64,000 nt of DNA, taken from JARIHD01 sp964503715 (GTDB lineage: Bacteria > Patescibacteriota > Saccharimonadia > Saccharimonadales > UBA4665). How positions within the stretch are numbered: position 1 is the first letter of the stretch; every line of letters starts with the position of its first letter. The stretch spans positions 1-64,000 of the forward strand of contig CAZDAD010000003.1 in NCBI GenBank assembly GCA_964503715.1. Reading direction: 5' to 3'. The position numbers and the translations under genes are program-made. Shown here piece by piece: positions 45,312 to 52,805 of this stretch. Below the pieces are notes generated by a model that did no database searches, was not told the origin of the DNA, and saw nothing but the letters and a program-made list of their open reading frames with translations.

Positions 45312-45440
45312 ATGAAACGAAGATTAGGCACAGTTGTGCTATTTACTTTGCTCATACTAACCGCTGTAGCGCTTCAGAAGACCGATTCTCCTGCCACTGT
45401 CAGTACATCTGGTGATATTCGCTCAAGCATCTCTAACTAG
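45312..45440 (+). CDS. Small membrane or secreted peptide, 42 residues
   Basis: The short frame begins MKRRLGTVVLFTLLILTAV, a basic start plus a hydrophobic helix, followed by a hydrophilic Ser/Thr-rich tail ending ISN and a TAG stop. It looks like a single-pass membrane peptide or a cleavable signal with a short mature part. An AAAGGAG sequence lies 15 nt before the ATG, further than usual. The gene fills the gap between rarA and the convergent metK. No homology is recognised. Confidence 0.5.
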   Translation: MKRRLGTVVLFTLLILTAVALQKTDSPATVSTSGDIRSSISN

Positions 45441-45442
45441 GA

Positions 45443-46579
45443 TTATTGGTTATTGGCGCCGTCAACAACTTGCTCCCAGGGCAAGTTTTCTTTTCCGAAA
45501 TGTCCGTAAGCTGACGTTTGGCTGTATATTGGCCGTCGTAGATTTAGCTTGGTCGTAATACCCCTTACTGATGTATCTATTAAATTGTCCTTAAATGCAT
45601 GCAGCTCATCTTCGGATACTGTAGCTGTGCCGAAGGTCTCGATTGTTTGCATTAACGGTAAGGGCTGACCGATTACATAGGCCAGCCCAACTTCGCACTT
45701 TGAGGCTAAGCCTGCGGCAACAATGTTTTTTGCTATATAACGTGCAGCATAAGCACCAGATCTATCAACTTTACTTGGATCTTTGCCGCTAAATGCCCCA
45801 CCACCAACACGAGCGTAGCCGCCATATGTATCTACAACGATTTTGCGTCCTGTCAGACCCGCATCAGACTCAGGCCCAGGCACATGCCAGACGCCAGTAC
45901 CATTCACCACTATATCCTCTTCTCTGGGCAGCGCTAGACTGTAGCGACTTAGAACTGGCTTAAATACGGCCTCGATGACTTCTTGGCGTACAACTTCGGC
46001 ATCTACAGACTCATCATGAGCCACTGCCGCCACCAGCTTTTCTATAGCTACAGGCTTATCATCTTCGTAGCGAACCGTCACCTGTGCTTTACCATCTGGC
46101 CTGAGCCAAGATATTAGGCCTGTCTCACGAGCTTCATCGATTCGCATAGCCAACGCATGCGCTAGGGCTATAGGTAATGGCATCAGCTCAGGTGTTTCGT
46201 CACAAGCGTAGCCGAACATCATACCCTGATCACCCGCTCCATCATTATCTACGCCAACAGCAATATCAGGGGACTGCTGATGAATGTCGTTGCTAAATAC
46301 AGATTCAGTCGAGAACCCCCACTCGGGCTTGGTATAGCCTAAGCGGGCAATCGTATCTCTGGCAATCGTCTCATAGTCCAACTTAGCAGTGGTTTTTATC
46401 TCACCAAATAGACAAATCTGGTTTGCGCCCGCCACCGTCTCAATGCCAGTTCTAGAATTAGGATCCTGAGCCAAGGCGGCGTCAACTATGGCGTCACTGA
46501 TAGCGTCACATATCTTGTCAGGATGCCCCGCACAGACCGACTCACTGGTGAATAATCGAACGTTAGAATTATTTGACAT
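45443..46579 (-). CDS. metK: S-adenosylmethionine synthetase
   Basis: Makes S-adenosylmethionine from methionine and ATP. The 378 residues show FTSESVCAGHPDKICDAISDA at the N-terminus, GDQGMMFGYACDETPE near 119, and GGGAFSGKDPSKVDRSGAYAARY near 246, all signature regions. Length is typical. Expression is predicted to be controlled by the SAM riboswitch in its leader. It supplies the cofactor for TrmD and the SpoU methyltransferase also encoded here. Confidence 0.97.
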   Translation of the reverse strand: MSNNSNVRLFTSESVCAGHPDKICDAISDAIVDAALAQDPNSRTGIETVAGANQICLFGEIKTTAKLDYETIARDTIARLGYTKPEWGFSTESVFSNDIHQQSPDIAVGVDNDGAGDQGMMFGYACDETPELMPLPIALAHALAMRIDEARETGLISWLRPDGKAQVTVRYEDDKPVAIEKLVAAVAHDESVDAEVVRQEVIEAVFKPVLSRYSLALPREEDIVVNGTGVWHVPGPESDAGLTGRKIVVDTYGGYARVGGGAFSGKDPSKVDRSGAYAARYIAKNIVAAGLASKCEVGLAYVIGQPLPLMQTIETFGTATVSEDELHAFKDNLIDTSVRGITTKLNLRRPIYSQTSAYGHFGKENLPWEQVVDGANNQ

Positions 46580-46613
46580 AAAAATATCCTTCCTCTGACT
46601 GTCAAAGAAAGGA
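46580..46613 (-). promoter_or_regulatory. Riboswitch output hairpin carrying the metK Shine-Dalgarno
   Basis: On the minus strand a 12-bp hairpin with a 3-nt loop (arms 46602-46613 and 46587-46598, loop CAG) is followed by TATTTTT and then directly by the metK ATG. Its descending arm contains AGGAAGGA (46587-46594), the only Shine-Dalgarno. Folding would both hide that site and resemble an intrinsic terminator. Confidence 0.75.
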
Positions 46614-46629
46614 CATGCGTTGTAGCGGC

Positions 46630-46727
46630 AATATCTTCCCTGAGCTAGTCAGGCTAGATGGAGCACCCAGCTAAAATGGGTTGCTGGCGGGTCGTAGAGC
46701 TAGAACTCTCACCGCACTCTTTATATT
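46630..46727 (-). ncRNA. SAM riboswitch aptamer (SAM-I clan) upstream of metK
   Basis: The minus-strand leader matches the S-box pattern: a P1 arm AATAT pairing with ATATT (46723-46727 with 46630-46634), AAAGAGTGCGGTGAGAG after P1, CCGCCAGCAACC, GGGTGCTCCATC, and GGGAAGATATT closing the aptamer. Position before metK agrees with feedback by SAM. It could be a SAM-I/IV variant rather than strict SAM-I. The first P1 base is the last base of the upstream ATPase stop codon. Confidence 0.8.
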
Positions 46728-49315
46728 TACAATTTGTTAAGCTTCTCTAGTGTATCACGCTTATATTCAGTCTTCAACTTACGGCGGTGGTAAACATAGT
46801 TCCACCCCATCTTATGTATATCGACTAGTATAAATAGAACTACTACTGGCAACGCTATAGCTAAGAAGGCGTCGCTAACCTGTACTGGCACAACATCTAA
46901 GTACTTGCCAAAAGGAGTAGTAAAGACGAACAATTGCAAAACAACCGAGGCGCTAATTGCAAAGAGTAGCTTCTTGTTGGGCGTAATAAAATTATTAACC
47001 CACGACTTAAACTCGATATTGGTGTTAAAAGCATTAACCCACTGCGATACGATAAGCGACAAGAAAGCCAAAGTCTGAGCGTATTCATGACCTTTTGGTA
47101 GGTTGGTCTTGAATATGTACAGAACCGTGGCACACATGCTAGCTGCCATTAGCAGAATCCAAGATATCTGGCGTACAGAGAGTATGGCAGCCCTGGGGTT
47201 ACGTGGAGCTCTACGACTGTGCTTAGACTCTGCTGGGCTTAATCCTAGAGGAATAACGGACACACCATCGGTAACCAAGTTAATCCAGAGAATCTGTATG
47301 GCAGTGACAGGTAGTGGAATATTGAAAATCAATGCTACTAGCATAGTCATCACTTCGCCAAAGCTTGTGGCCAAAAGATAGATCAACATTTTACGGATAT
47401 TAGCTAGAACCGTGCGCCCGACTTTCATTGCCGATACAATTGTCTGGAAATTGTTGTCCATCAACACAATGTCACTGGCATCCTTGGCAGCATCAGTACC
47501 GCTGCCCATGGCTATGCCCGCATCGGCCTCCACAAGAGCTGGTATGTCATTCACGCCATCACCGGTCATGGCCGTAATCTCGGCATGTTTAGTTGCCTTC
47601 AACAAGGCATATTTGTGCTCAGGCAATACACGCCCAAAAACCCTAACACCCTGACCAAGAGCATCTTTGATATCACTAGCGTTCTTACTCTGTAACAAGG
47701 CACTATCTTCAATCTGATCGCTTGAATTAGCTATACCGACTTGCCTAGCAATAAAACCCGCAGTCCTAACATGATCACCCGTTAGCATAACTACTTTTAT
47801 GCCTGCATCTTGGGCATCCTTGACCGCCTGTTTAATACCACCACGGACAGTGTCGGACATACCCACAAAGCCATCAAAATACATATCCTTAAGGACCGCT
47901 GGGCTTAGTTCTTCTATTCGTGAACCTAGGTTCTTATGTGCAAAGGCAATAGTTCTATAGCCCTTACCAGTAAACTCGTCCAGCACCTCCATAATCGAGG
48001 CATCTTGCCTGTGATGCATACCACAGCGGTTTAGAACATGCTCCGGAGCGCCTTTAATATAGATGGTATAGCCCTGCTCATGCTTCCAGAGCATGCCACT
48101 AATGCGTAGCTGCTGGTTGAAAGCAAACTCCTTAACTTTCTGCCAACTAGCTGGTATATGGACTTCATCGACTGATTGGTGAAGAATCATGTCCAGTGAA
48201 TCACCAGCCTTTTCGCTATCACCGTTCAAGCTGGCTCTTATAACTTCATCAAAGGTATCCATTGAGCCATGCGTGGTTAGCTTATCAGCTACCGTTAGCT
48301 TGTTCTCTGTAATCGTGCCTGTTTTATCGGTGACTATCATTGTAATGGCACCCATAGTCTCAATACTGGTCATCTTCTTGACTAGGGCGTTTACACGAGC
48401 CATGCGTCGGGCACTAAATAGCACGACTATAGTGAGGGCAATCGGTAGTCCTTCGGGAACTGCTGAAACCACAATAACTAAGCTAAAACGTAATGCTTCA
48501 TCAAGTGGTATACCTCTGTACACTGCAAGATTCAAGGCAATAATCGCAAAGGTCGCTATAGCGAATATCAAACGCTTGGTGAGCAAATCAATTTTCTCTT
48601 CAATCGGTGACTTGCCATTATCGGCACTGCTAGCTAGCGCCGATATTGCCCCAAGTTCTGTCTCGGCACCAATACCCGTGACCATCATTAGACCACTACC
48701 GCTGCGAATATAGGTACCCTTAAAGAGCATATTATGCTGGTCATAAACTTCACGTTCACCGTATAATGCGCCCGCCTGTTTGTGAATCGGCAATGACTCG
48801 CCCGTCAATAGCGCCTCATCAGCCTCAATCTGGTTAGAGTCAATAATCCTACCATCGGCTGGCACTTTCATGCCTTCCTCTAGGATAACTATATCTCCGT
48901 AAGTCAGGTTCTCACTGGGGATTTCCACAATATCACCATCACGTTTAACATGAACGTAGGCAACGTCATGGCTTCGAAGAGTCTTAAGCACCTTACCGAC
49001 AGAAAACTGCTGTACATAGTAGATTAGAGCGTTGACACCTACAATAACGGCAATGATAGTTGCATCGACTACTTTATGTTCAAAGAGACTAAGACCTAGG
49101 GCAAATAGCAACACCAGGACAAAAGCACTCTGGAACGGCTCAACTATACGTTTTAACAACGACACTTTTGGAACTGGTAACGCATTGAGACCGTACTGCT
49201 TCTGACGGCTGGCTACGTCATCACTGCTTAAGCCATCAGCCGAAGCGCCAAAAGCATCAAGAGCAGCGTCAATCTCCACGTTATAGATATGTTCTTTGTG
49301 TTTAACAGCTTCCAT
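46727..49315 (-). CDS. P-type cation-transporting ATPase (P2A, Ca2+-ATPase-like)
   Basis: 862-residue membrane ATPase with an N-terminal cation-ATPase domain, about ten membrane helices and the P-type motifs: TGES in the actuator domain, phosphorylated Asp330 in DKTGTITENKL, KGAPEHVLNRC for nucleotide binding, MLTGDHVRTA, and GDGVNDIPAL. Helix 4 reads SAVPEGLPIAL, the PEGL motif of P2-type pumps, suggesting Ca2+ or Mn2+ export. The C-terminal cation-ATPase helices are complete. TATAAT ends 8 nt before the ATG. The gene ends directly at the SAM riboswitch of metK. Confidence 0.93.
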   Translation of the reverse strand: MEAVKHKEHIYNVEIDAALDAFGASADGLSSDDVASRQKQYGLNALPVPKVSLLKRIVEPFQSAFVLVLLFALGLSLFEHKVVDATIIAVIVGVNALIYYVQQFSVGKVLKTLRSHDVAYVHVKRDGDIVEIPSENLTYGDIVILEEGMKVPADGRIIDSNQIEADEALLTGESLPIHKQAGALYGEREVYDQHNMLFKGTYIRSGSGLMMVTGIGAETELGAISALASSADNGKSPIEEKIDLLTKRLIFAIATFAIIALNLAVYRGIPLDEALRFSLVIVVSAVPEGLPIALTIVVLFSARRMARVNALVKKMTSIETMGAITMIVTDKTGTITENKLTVADKLTTHGSMDTFDEVIRASLNGDSEKAGDSLDMILHQSVDEVHIPASWQKVKEFAFNQQLRISGMLWKHEQGYTIYIKGAPEHVLNRCGMHHRQDASIMEVLDEFTGKGYRTIAFAHKNLGSRIEELSPAVLKDMYFDGFVGMSDTVRGGIKQAVKDAQDAGIKVVMLTGDHVRTAGFIARQVGIANSSDQIEDSALLQSKNASDIKDALGQGVRVFGRVLPEHKYALLKATKHAEITAMTGDGVNDIPALVEADAGIAMGSGTDAAKDASDIVLMDNNFQTIVSAMKVGRTVLANIRKMLIYLLATSFGEVMTMLVALIFNIPLPVTAIQILWINLVTDGVSVIPLGLSPAESKHSRRAPRNPRAAILSVRQISWILLMAASMCATVLYIFKTNLPKGHEYAQTLAFLSLIVSQWVNAFNTNIEFKSWVNNFITPNKKLLFAISASVVLQLFVFTTPFGKYLDVVPVQVSDAFLAIALPVVVLFILVDIHKMGWNYVYHRRKLKTEYKRDTLEKLNKL
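46749..46777 (-). promoter_or_regulatory. Candidate metK promoter inside the end of the ATPase gene
   Basis: On the minus strand TTGAAG (46772-46777), a 17-nt spacer and TACACT (46749-46754) would start transcription just upstream of the SAM aptamer, within the last codons of the ATPase gene. Confidence 0.5.
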
Positions 49316-49323
49316 TTAATCAA

Positions 49324-49329
49324 ATTATA
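49324..49329 (-). promoter_or_regulatory. -10 box of the P-type ATPase gene
   Basis: TATAAT on the minus strand ends 8 nt before the ATG at 49315, predicting a leaderless mRNA. Confidence 0.55.
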
Positions 49330-49409
49330 GCATAAGCATTTTGACTTTTACTCCTACAAATACTGGCTTTTGTGGGCGCAATTTGCTACAATTCGACTTG
49401 TATTTTTAA

Positions 49410-49485
49410 TGGCGAGTGGCCAAGTTGGTAAGGCGTCGGTTTCTGGCACCGAAGATCGAAGGTTCGAGTCCTTCCTCGCCAGCCA
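49410..49485 (+). tRNA. tRNA-Gln (anticodon CUG)
   Basis: A full cloverleaf is visible. The 7-bp acceptor stem pairs TGGCGAG with CTCGCCA. The D-arm holds GTTGGTA, the 5-bp anticodon stem TCGGT/ACCGA encloses loop TTCTGGC with anticodon CTG at 49443-49445, and the T-arm is GAAGG-TTCGAGT-CCTTC. The discriminator is G, as expected for tRNA-Gln, and CCA is encoded. A T-rich run precedes it and a terminator follows. With gatCAB present it may be charged indirectly through Glu-tRNAGln. Confidence 0.97.
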
Positions 49486-49498
49486 TTCAGAAAAAGCG

Positions 49499-49525
49499 CA
49501 CAGTCCTCTCTGGGCTGTGTTTTTT
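49499..49525 (+). terminator. Terminator after tRNA-Gln, probably bidirectional
   Basis: An 8-bp stem CACAGTCC/GGGCTGTG (one G-U pair) with a 5-nt loop is followed by TTTTTT. On the other strand it is followed by a T-run too and could end the CDF-like gene. Confidence 0.88.
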
Positions 49526-49541
49526 GATTGGCCCAAACTAG

Positions 49542-50288
49542 CTATTCAGTCTCAGCCCGCGGATCGTGCTCAATATGACTGTGTGACAAGTTGGCTTCGG
49601 TCGGACGGAACAAATACGCACCCCACATACCACTTGCAACGCCAATTACTTCCTCAACTCGGCCTTCGAATATTGGAGCGTGGCCCTTCGACATAAGTAT
49701 AGTATTTGTCAGCGACAAAGCAGTTGCGCCAAACGCCATCGCCGACGACGGCATGTCTAGCTTGACTATGTGGTTTATCACGTCTTTATCGGTTGGCTCT
49801 ATATCATCACGTAGGTGTACGCCATCCATAATTCCGCCGTACTTGCGACGTGTTCGACGTACAATATTGACACCCGCTACGCTAGCCGAAGCAAAAGCCA
49901 TGCCCGACGCCGCTGCGCCAATGGCAATTACTGTTTCGTTCTGGATACCAGGGTCCCAAGCACCAACAGCCTCACTACCAGCCACCACACTGCCCAGAAG
50001 CGACATGCCACAGAGAGCTTGATATATTCTCTTTCGTCTCTTACTAGCCACATGGCCAGTCTCATGGGCGTCCTTCATCTGTTCATTGCCAATGAATATC
50101 TCGGCCGTGCCATGTGTTCCATCGGTAGCTAGGGCCACATTACCAGTGGCTACACCTATGGCCAACTCAGCGGCGCTAGCTATGCCATTGGTCGCAACAT
50201 AGCCTTGCCTAAGCCACTTTGGGACAATTGTCTGACGATGGCTAGCAGCCTCCTCGGCAACTGCATCACCTCTGATTTGTTCACTCAT
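49542..50288 (-). CDS. Cation-diffusion-facilitator-like membrane protein
   Basis: 248-residue multi-spanning membrane protein. The segment NVALATDGTHGTAEIF resembles the CDF helix-2 motif (ADxxHxxxD-like) that binds Zn2+, Fe2+ or Mn2+, preceded by a helix like ATNGIASAAELAIGVATG. Three or four further hydrophobic segments follow (about 88-108, 118-143, 180-205, 212-230). Typical CDF features such as the helix-5 HxxxD pair and the cytoplasmic domain are not evident, so transport activity is uncertain. The C-terminus is His/Glu-rich (SHSHIEHDPRAE). It is divergent from the secreted protein gene at 50442. Confidence 0.5.
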   Translation of the reverse strand: MSEQIRGDAVAEEAASHRQTIVPKWLRQGYVATNGIASAAELAIGVATGNVALATDGTHGTAEIFIGNEQMKDAHETGHVASKRRKRIYQALCGMSLLGSVVAGSEAVGAWDPGIQNETVIAIGAAASGMAFASASVAGVNIVRRTRRKYGGIMDGVHLRDDIEPTDKDVINHIVKLDMPSSAMAFGATALSLTNTILMSKGHAPIFEGRVEEVIGVASGMWGAYLFRPTEANLSHSHIEHDPRAETE

Positions 50289-50441
50289 TGAACATACTTT
50301 AACACATTCTTGCCAATTCGTAGATTATTATTCTTAGCTACAATAATACCTTTTTCTCAGTGGGCTTTCATAAATGAATTCTATTATCCCTACGTATCGT
50401 CCAATGGATGGTCCAATATCAATCGTAATCGAGGAAGTAGA

Positions 50442-51023
50442 ATGAAGAAGACACTAGTAATTGCTGGAACTGCTACTACCCTTGCCCTCGCAGGTGTAGT
50501 AGGTTTTGGCCTTCACAGCGTAAGTGCAGATGCCGCCAAGCAATCAACCAACCCCATGGCTAGTCTACGTGATGCAATAGCCACAAAGTTCAACCTCAAT
50601 AAAGATGAGGTCCAAAAAGTTATTGATGAGCAACACTCCAAAATGGAAGCGGATAGAACCGAGCAAGTTAAGACTGAGCTGTCCAAGCTAGTCACCGACA
50701 AGAAAATATCGCAGGACCAGATGGACAAAATTCTTGCCAAGCGAACAGAAATGGAAAAAACCCGCGAAGCTAACCATGATGCAATGCAAAACAAGACGGA
50801 TAGCGAACGCAAAACTGCTATGGAAAAGGAACGTGCCGACCTTGAGACATGGGCTAAGTCCCATAACATACATACTGAATATCTAAGGTATGTTATGGGC
50901 GGCCCTGGTGGCCGAGGCCATGGTAACAAAGGCGGTATGATGCGTGGTGAGGGGCACGGTATGGGTATGGAGCGAGATGGATCATCCAGCCAGTCTAGCG
51001 CCAGCTCTAACGCAAATAATTAA
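50442..51023 (+). CDS. Secreted Met/His/Gly-tailed protein upstream of a two-component system
   Basis: 193 residues from the ATG at 50442, which has GAGGAAG just upstream; the frame is open further up but without a start of this quality. A signal peptide (KK, then LVIAGTATTLALAGVVGFGL, cleavage near SVSADA) is followed by a helical, charged region (about 40-145) that may form a coiled coil. The tail is rich in Gly, His and Met (GGPGGRGHGNKGGMMRGEG, HGMGMERD), suggesting metal binding, perhaps copper. The overall design recalls Spy/CpxP-like or DUF2680 proteins, but no family is assigned. Its terminator separates it from the response regulator gene. Confidence 0.8.
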   Translation: MKKTLVIAGTATTLALAGVVGFGLHSVSADAAKQSTNPMASLRDAIATKFNLNKDEVQKVIDEQHSKMEADRTEQVKTELSKLVTDKKISQDQMDKILAKRTEMEKTREANHDAMQNKTDSERKTAMEKERADLETWAKSHNIHTEYLRYVMGGPGGRGHGNKGGMMRGEGHGMGMERDGSSSQSSASSNANN

Positions 51024-51049
51024 ATCAACAGTATTAGTTATGTCCTCCC

Positions 51050-51083
51050 AAAAGTGCCCCTTCTGAGGGCACTTTTCATTTTT
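51050..51083 (+). terminator. Rho-independent terminator after the secreted protein gene
   Basis: A 10-bp stem AAAAGTGCCC/GGGCACTTTT with a 7-nt loop is followed by CATTTTTAT. It separates this gene from the two-component genes. Confidence 0.88.
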
Positions 51084-51125
51084 ATCAGTATTCCTTAAGC
51101 AAACATACTTTAGACTGAGTAATAT

Positions 51126-51806
51126 ATGAAGATTCTACTTGTAGAAGACGAACGAAAAATTGCCCACGCACTACGCCAGGGCTTTGAGCAAGAACGGATG
51201 GTAGTAGAAACCATCTTGGATGGACAAAGCGGCCTTTCGGCTGCACTACATGACGAATACGACATTATAATCCTGGATAGGATGTTGCCTGGAGGGATAG
51301 ATGGGCTAGAGATATGTCGTGAGTTGCGCACCAAGAACATACAAACACCAATAATTCTGTTGACTGCTAAAGGCCAGATTCGAGATCGAGTAGCAGGATT
51401 AAATGCGGGTGCTGATGATTACATATCTAAGCCATTTTCTTTCGAGGAGCTTCTTGCCCGAGTACGAGCCCTACTAAGACGACCACATGAAGTGCTAAAA
51501 AACCAACTACAGTTGGCTGACCTCACACTAGACACCGTCACTTTCGAGGTCAAACGTGGCGCCAAGCCAATTAATCTATCACAAACCGAGTTTGCACTAC
51601 TCGAGTACCTCATTAGGAACCAAGGACGTGTCCTAAGTAAGACCAATCTGATAAACCATGTTTGGGACGTCGATGCAGATATACTACCAAACACCGTGGA
51701 AGTTTATATCCGATATCTTAGAAACAAAGTTGACAGGCCTTTCCCTAAGAAAAAGCAGCTCATTCATACCGTTCATGGCTTTGGCTATAAAGCAGAGGCC
51801 AAATAG
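51126..51806 (+). CDS. OmpR/PhoB-family response regulator
   Basis: 226 residues. The receiver domain (1-115) has the acidic pocket Glu7/Asp8, phosphoacceptor Asp51 in IIILDRMLPG, the LLTAKG Thr/Ser position and Lys in ISKPFSFEEL. The C-terminal winged helix binds DNA (QTEFALLEYLIRNQGRVLSK, NTVEVYIRYLRNKV, IHTVHGFGYK). The kinase gene begins at the base after its stop codon, so the two form one unit. TAGACT lies about 9 nt before the ATG. Confidence 0.96.
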   Translation: MKILLVEDERKIAHALRQGFEQERMVVETILDGQSGLSAALHDEYDIIILDRMLPGGIDGLEICRELRTKNIQTPIILLTAKGQIRDRVAGLNAGADDYISKPFSFEELLARVRALLRRPHEVLKNQLQLADLTLDTVTFEVKRGAKPINLSQTEFALLEYLIRNQGRVLSKTNLINHVWDVDADILPNTVEVYIRYLRNKVDRPFPKKKQLIHTVHGFGYKAEAK

Positions 51807-52805
51807 ATGTCGACATTTCGTTCAGCTACTTTCAGGTTGACTGCTTGGTACCTACTGATTCTTACCGTGATTAGCCTACTCTTTAGCGGTATTGTTTACT
51901 CCCTAGCCGACCGAGAATTTGAGCATGTCGCAGGTCCACCTCAGCGCCAGCTTAGGATGATGAGCCTCGCCCCCAATGAGATAGAAGAACTCAACAACAC
52001 CAGGCAAACACTCGCTGACGAAAGCCGAGATCGTCTGTTGGGCGGCCTAGTATTGTTCAATATGGCAGTCGTGAGCCTAGGGGGAGTTGCTAGCTATCTA
52101 ATGGCTCGTCGTACCCTAAAGCCGATTGAGGAGATGGTTGAGGCTCAAGCTCGCTTTAGTAGCGATGCTGCCCATGAGCTAAAGACCCCCTTAACTGTTA
52201 TGCAATCAGAACTTGAAATTGCATTACGCAACCCCAAAGCTACCAAGTCTACTTATGAAAAAATGCTCAATAGTAGCTTGGACGAAGTCCACAGACTCAA
52301 GGAGCTTACTGATAGACTTCTAGTTTTGGCCAGTAAGCAAGACCTGGAAATATCTTCAACAGATATAGAAGCAGTGGCAATAGAGGCAGTAAATCACATA
52401 ATACCAACTGCTGCGTCCAAGAAAATATCGGTTGATAATTCCGTCGGAACAATAACCGCTCTGGCTAATAGTGACGCCCTAATAGACACCCTAGTAATTT
52501 TGCTCGACAACGCTATAAAGTACAGCCCAAGTAAAAGTCATATCTCACTGTCAGCCAAACAAACTTCCAAAAGAGTCATTCTGTCAGTTCAGGACAATGG
52601 CCCAGGTATAGACGTTAGGGACCAAGAATATATATTTGACCGCTTCTATCGCGCCGACACGTCTCGTACAAGAGGTGAGTCGGAGGGTCACGGTATTGGT
52701 CTGTCAATCGCTAAACGCCTTATGGAGCTACAGAACGGTTCAATCAGACTAGCTCATACATCGACTAAAGGTTCGAGGTTCGAGGTATCAATACCGCAAG
52801 CCTAA
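51807..52805 (+). CDS. Sensor histidine kinase
   Basis: 332-residue membrane kinase paired with the response regulator. It has helix 1 (about 9-30), a short external loop of some 40-55 residues, helix 2 (about 82-100), then HisKA with phosphorylated His in FSSDAAHELKTPLTVMQ, N box LVILLDNAIKYSP, G1 VQDNGPGID, F box YIFDRFYRAD and G2 GHGIGLSIAKRL. The small sensor loop suggests detection of a small ligand or membrane state. Its stop overlaps that of the convergent transcobalamin-like gene. Confidence 0.95.
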   Translation: MSTFRSATFRLTAWYLLILTVISLLFSGIVYSLADREFEHVAGPPQRQLRMMSLAPNEIEELNNTRQTLADESRDRLLGGLVLFNMAVVSLGGVASYLMARRTLKPIEEMVEAQARFSSDAAHELKTPLTVMQSELEIALRNPKATKSTYEKMLNSSLDEVHRLKELTDRLLVLASKQDLEISSTDIEAVAIEAVNHIIPTAASKKISVDNSVGTITALANSDALIDTLVILLDNAIKYSPSKSHISLSAKQTSKRVILSVQDNGPGIDVRDQEYIFDRFYRADTSRTRGESEGHGIGLSIAKRLMELQNGSIRLAHTSTKGSRFEVSIPQA

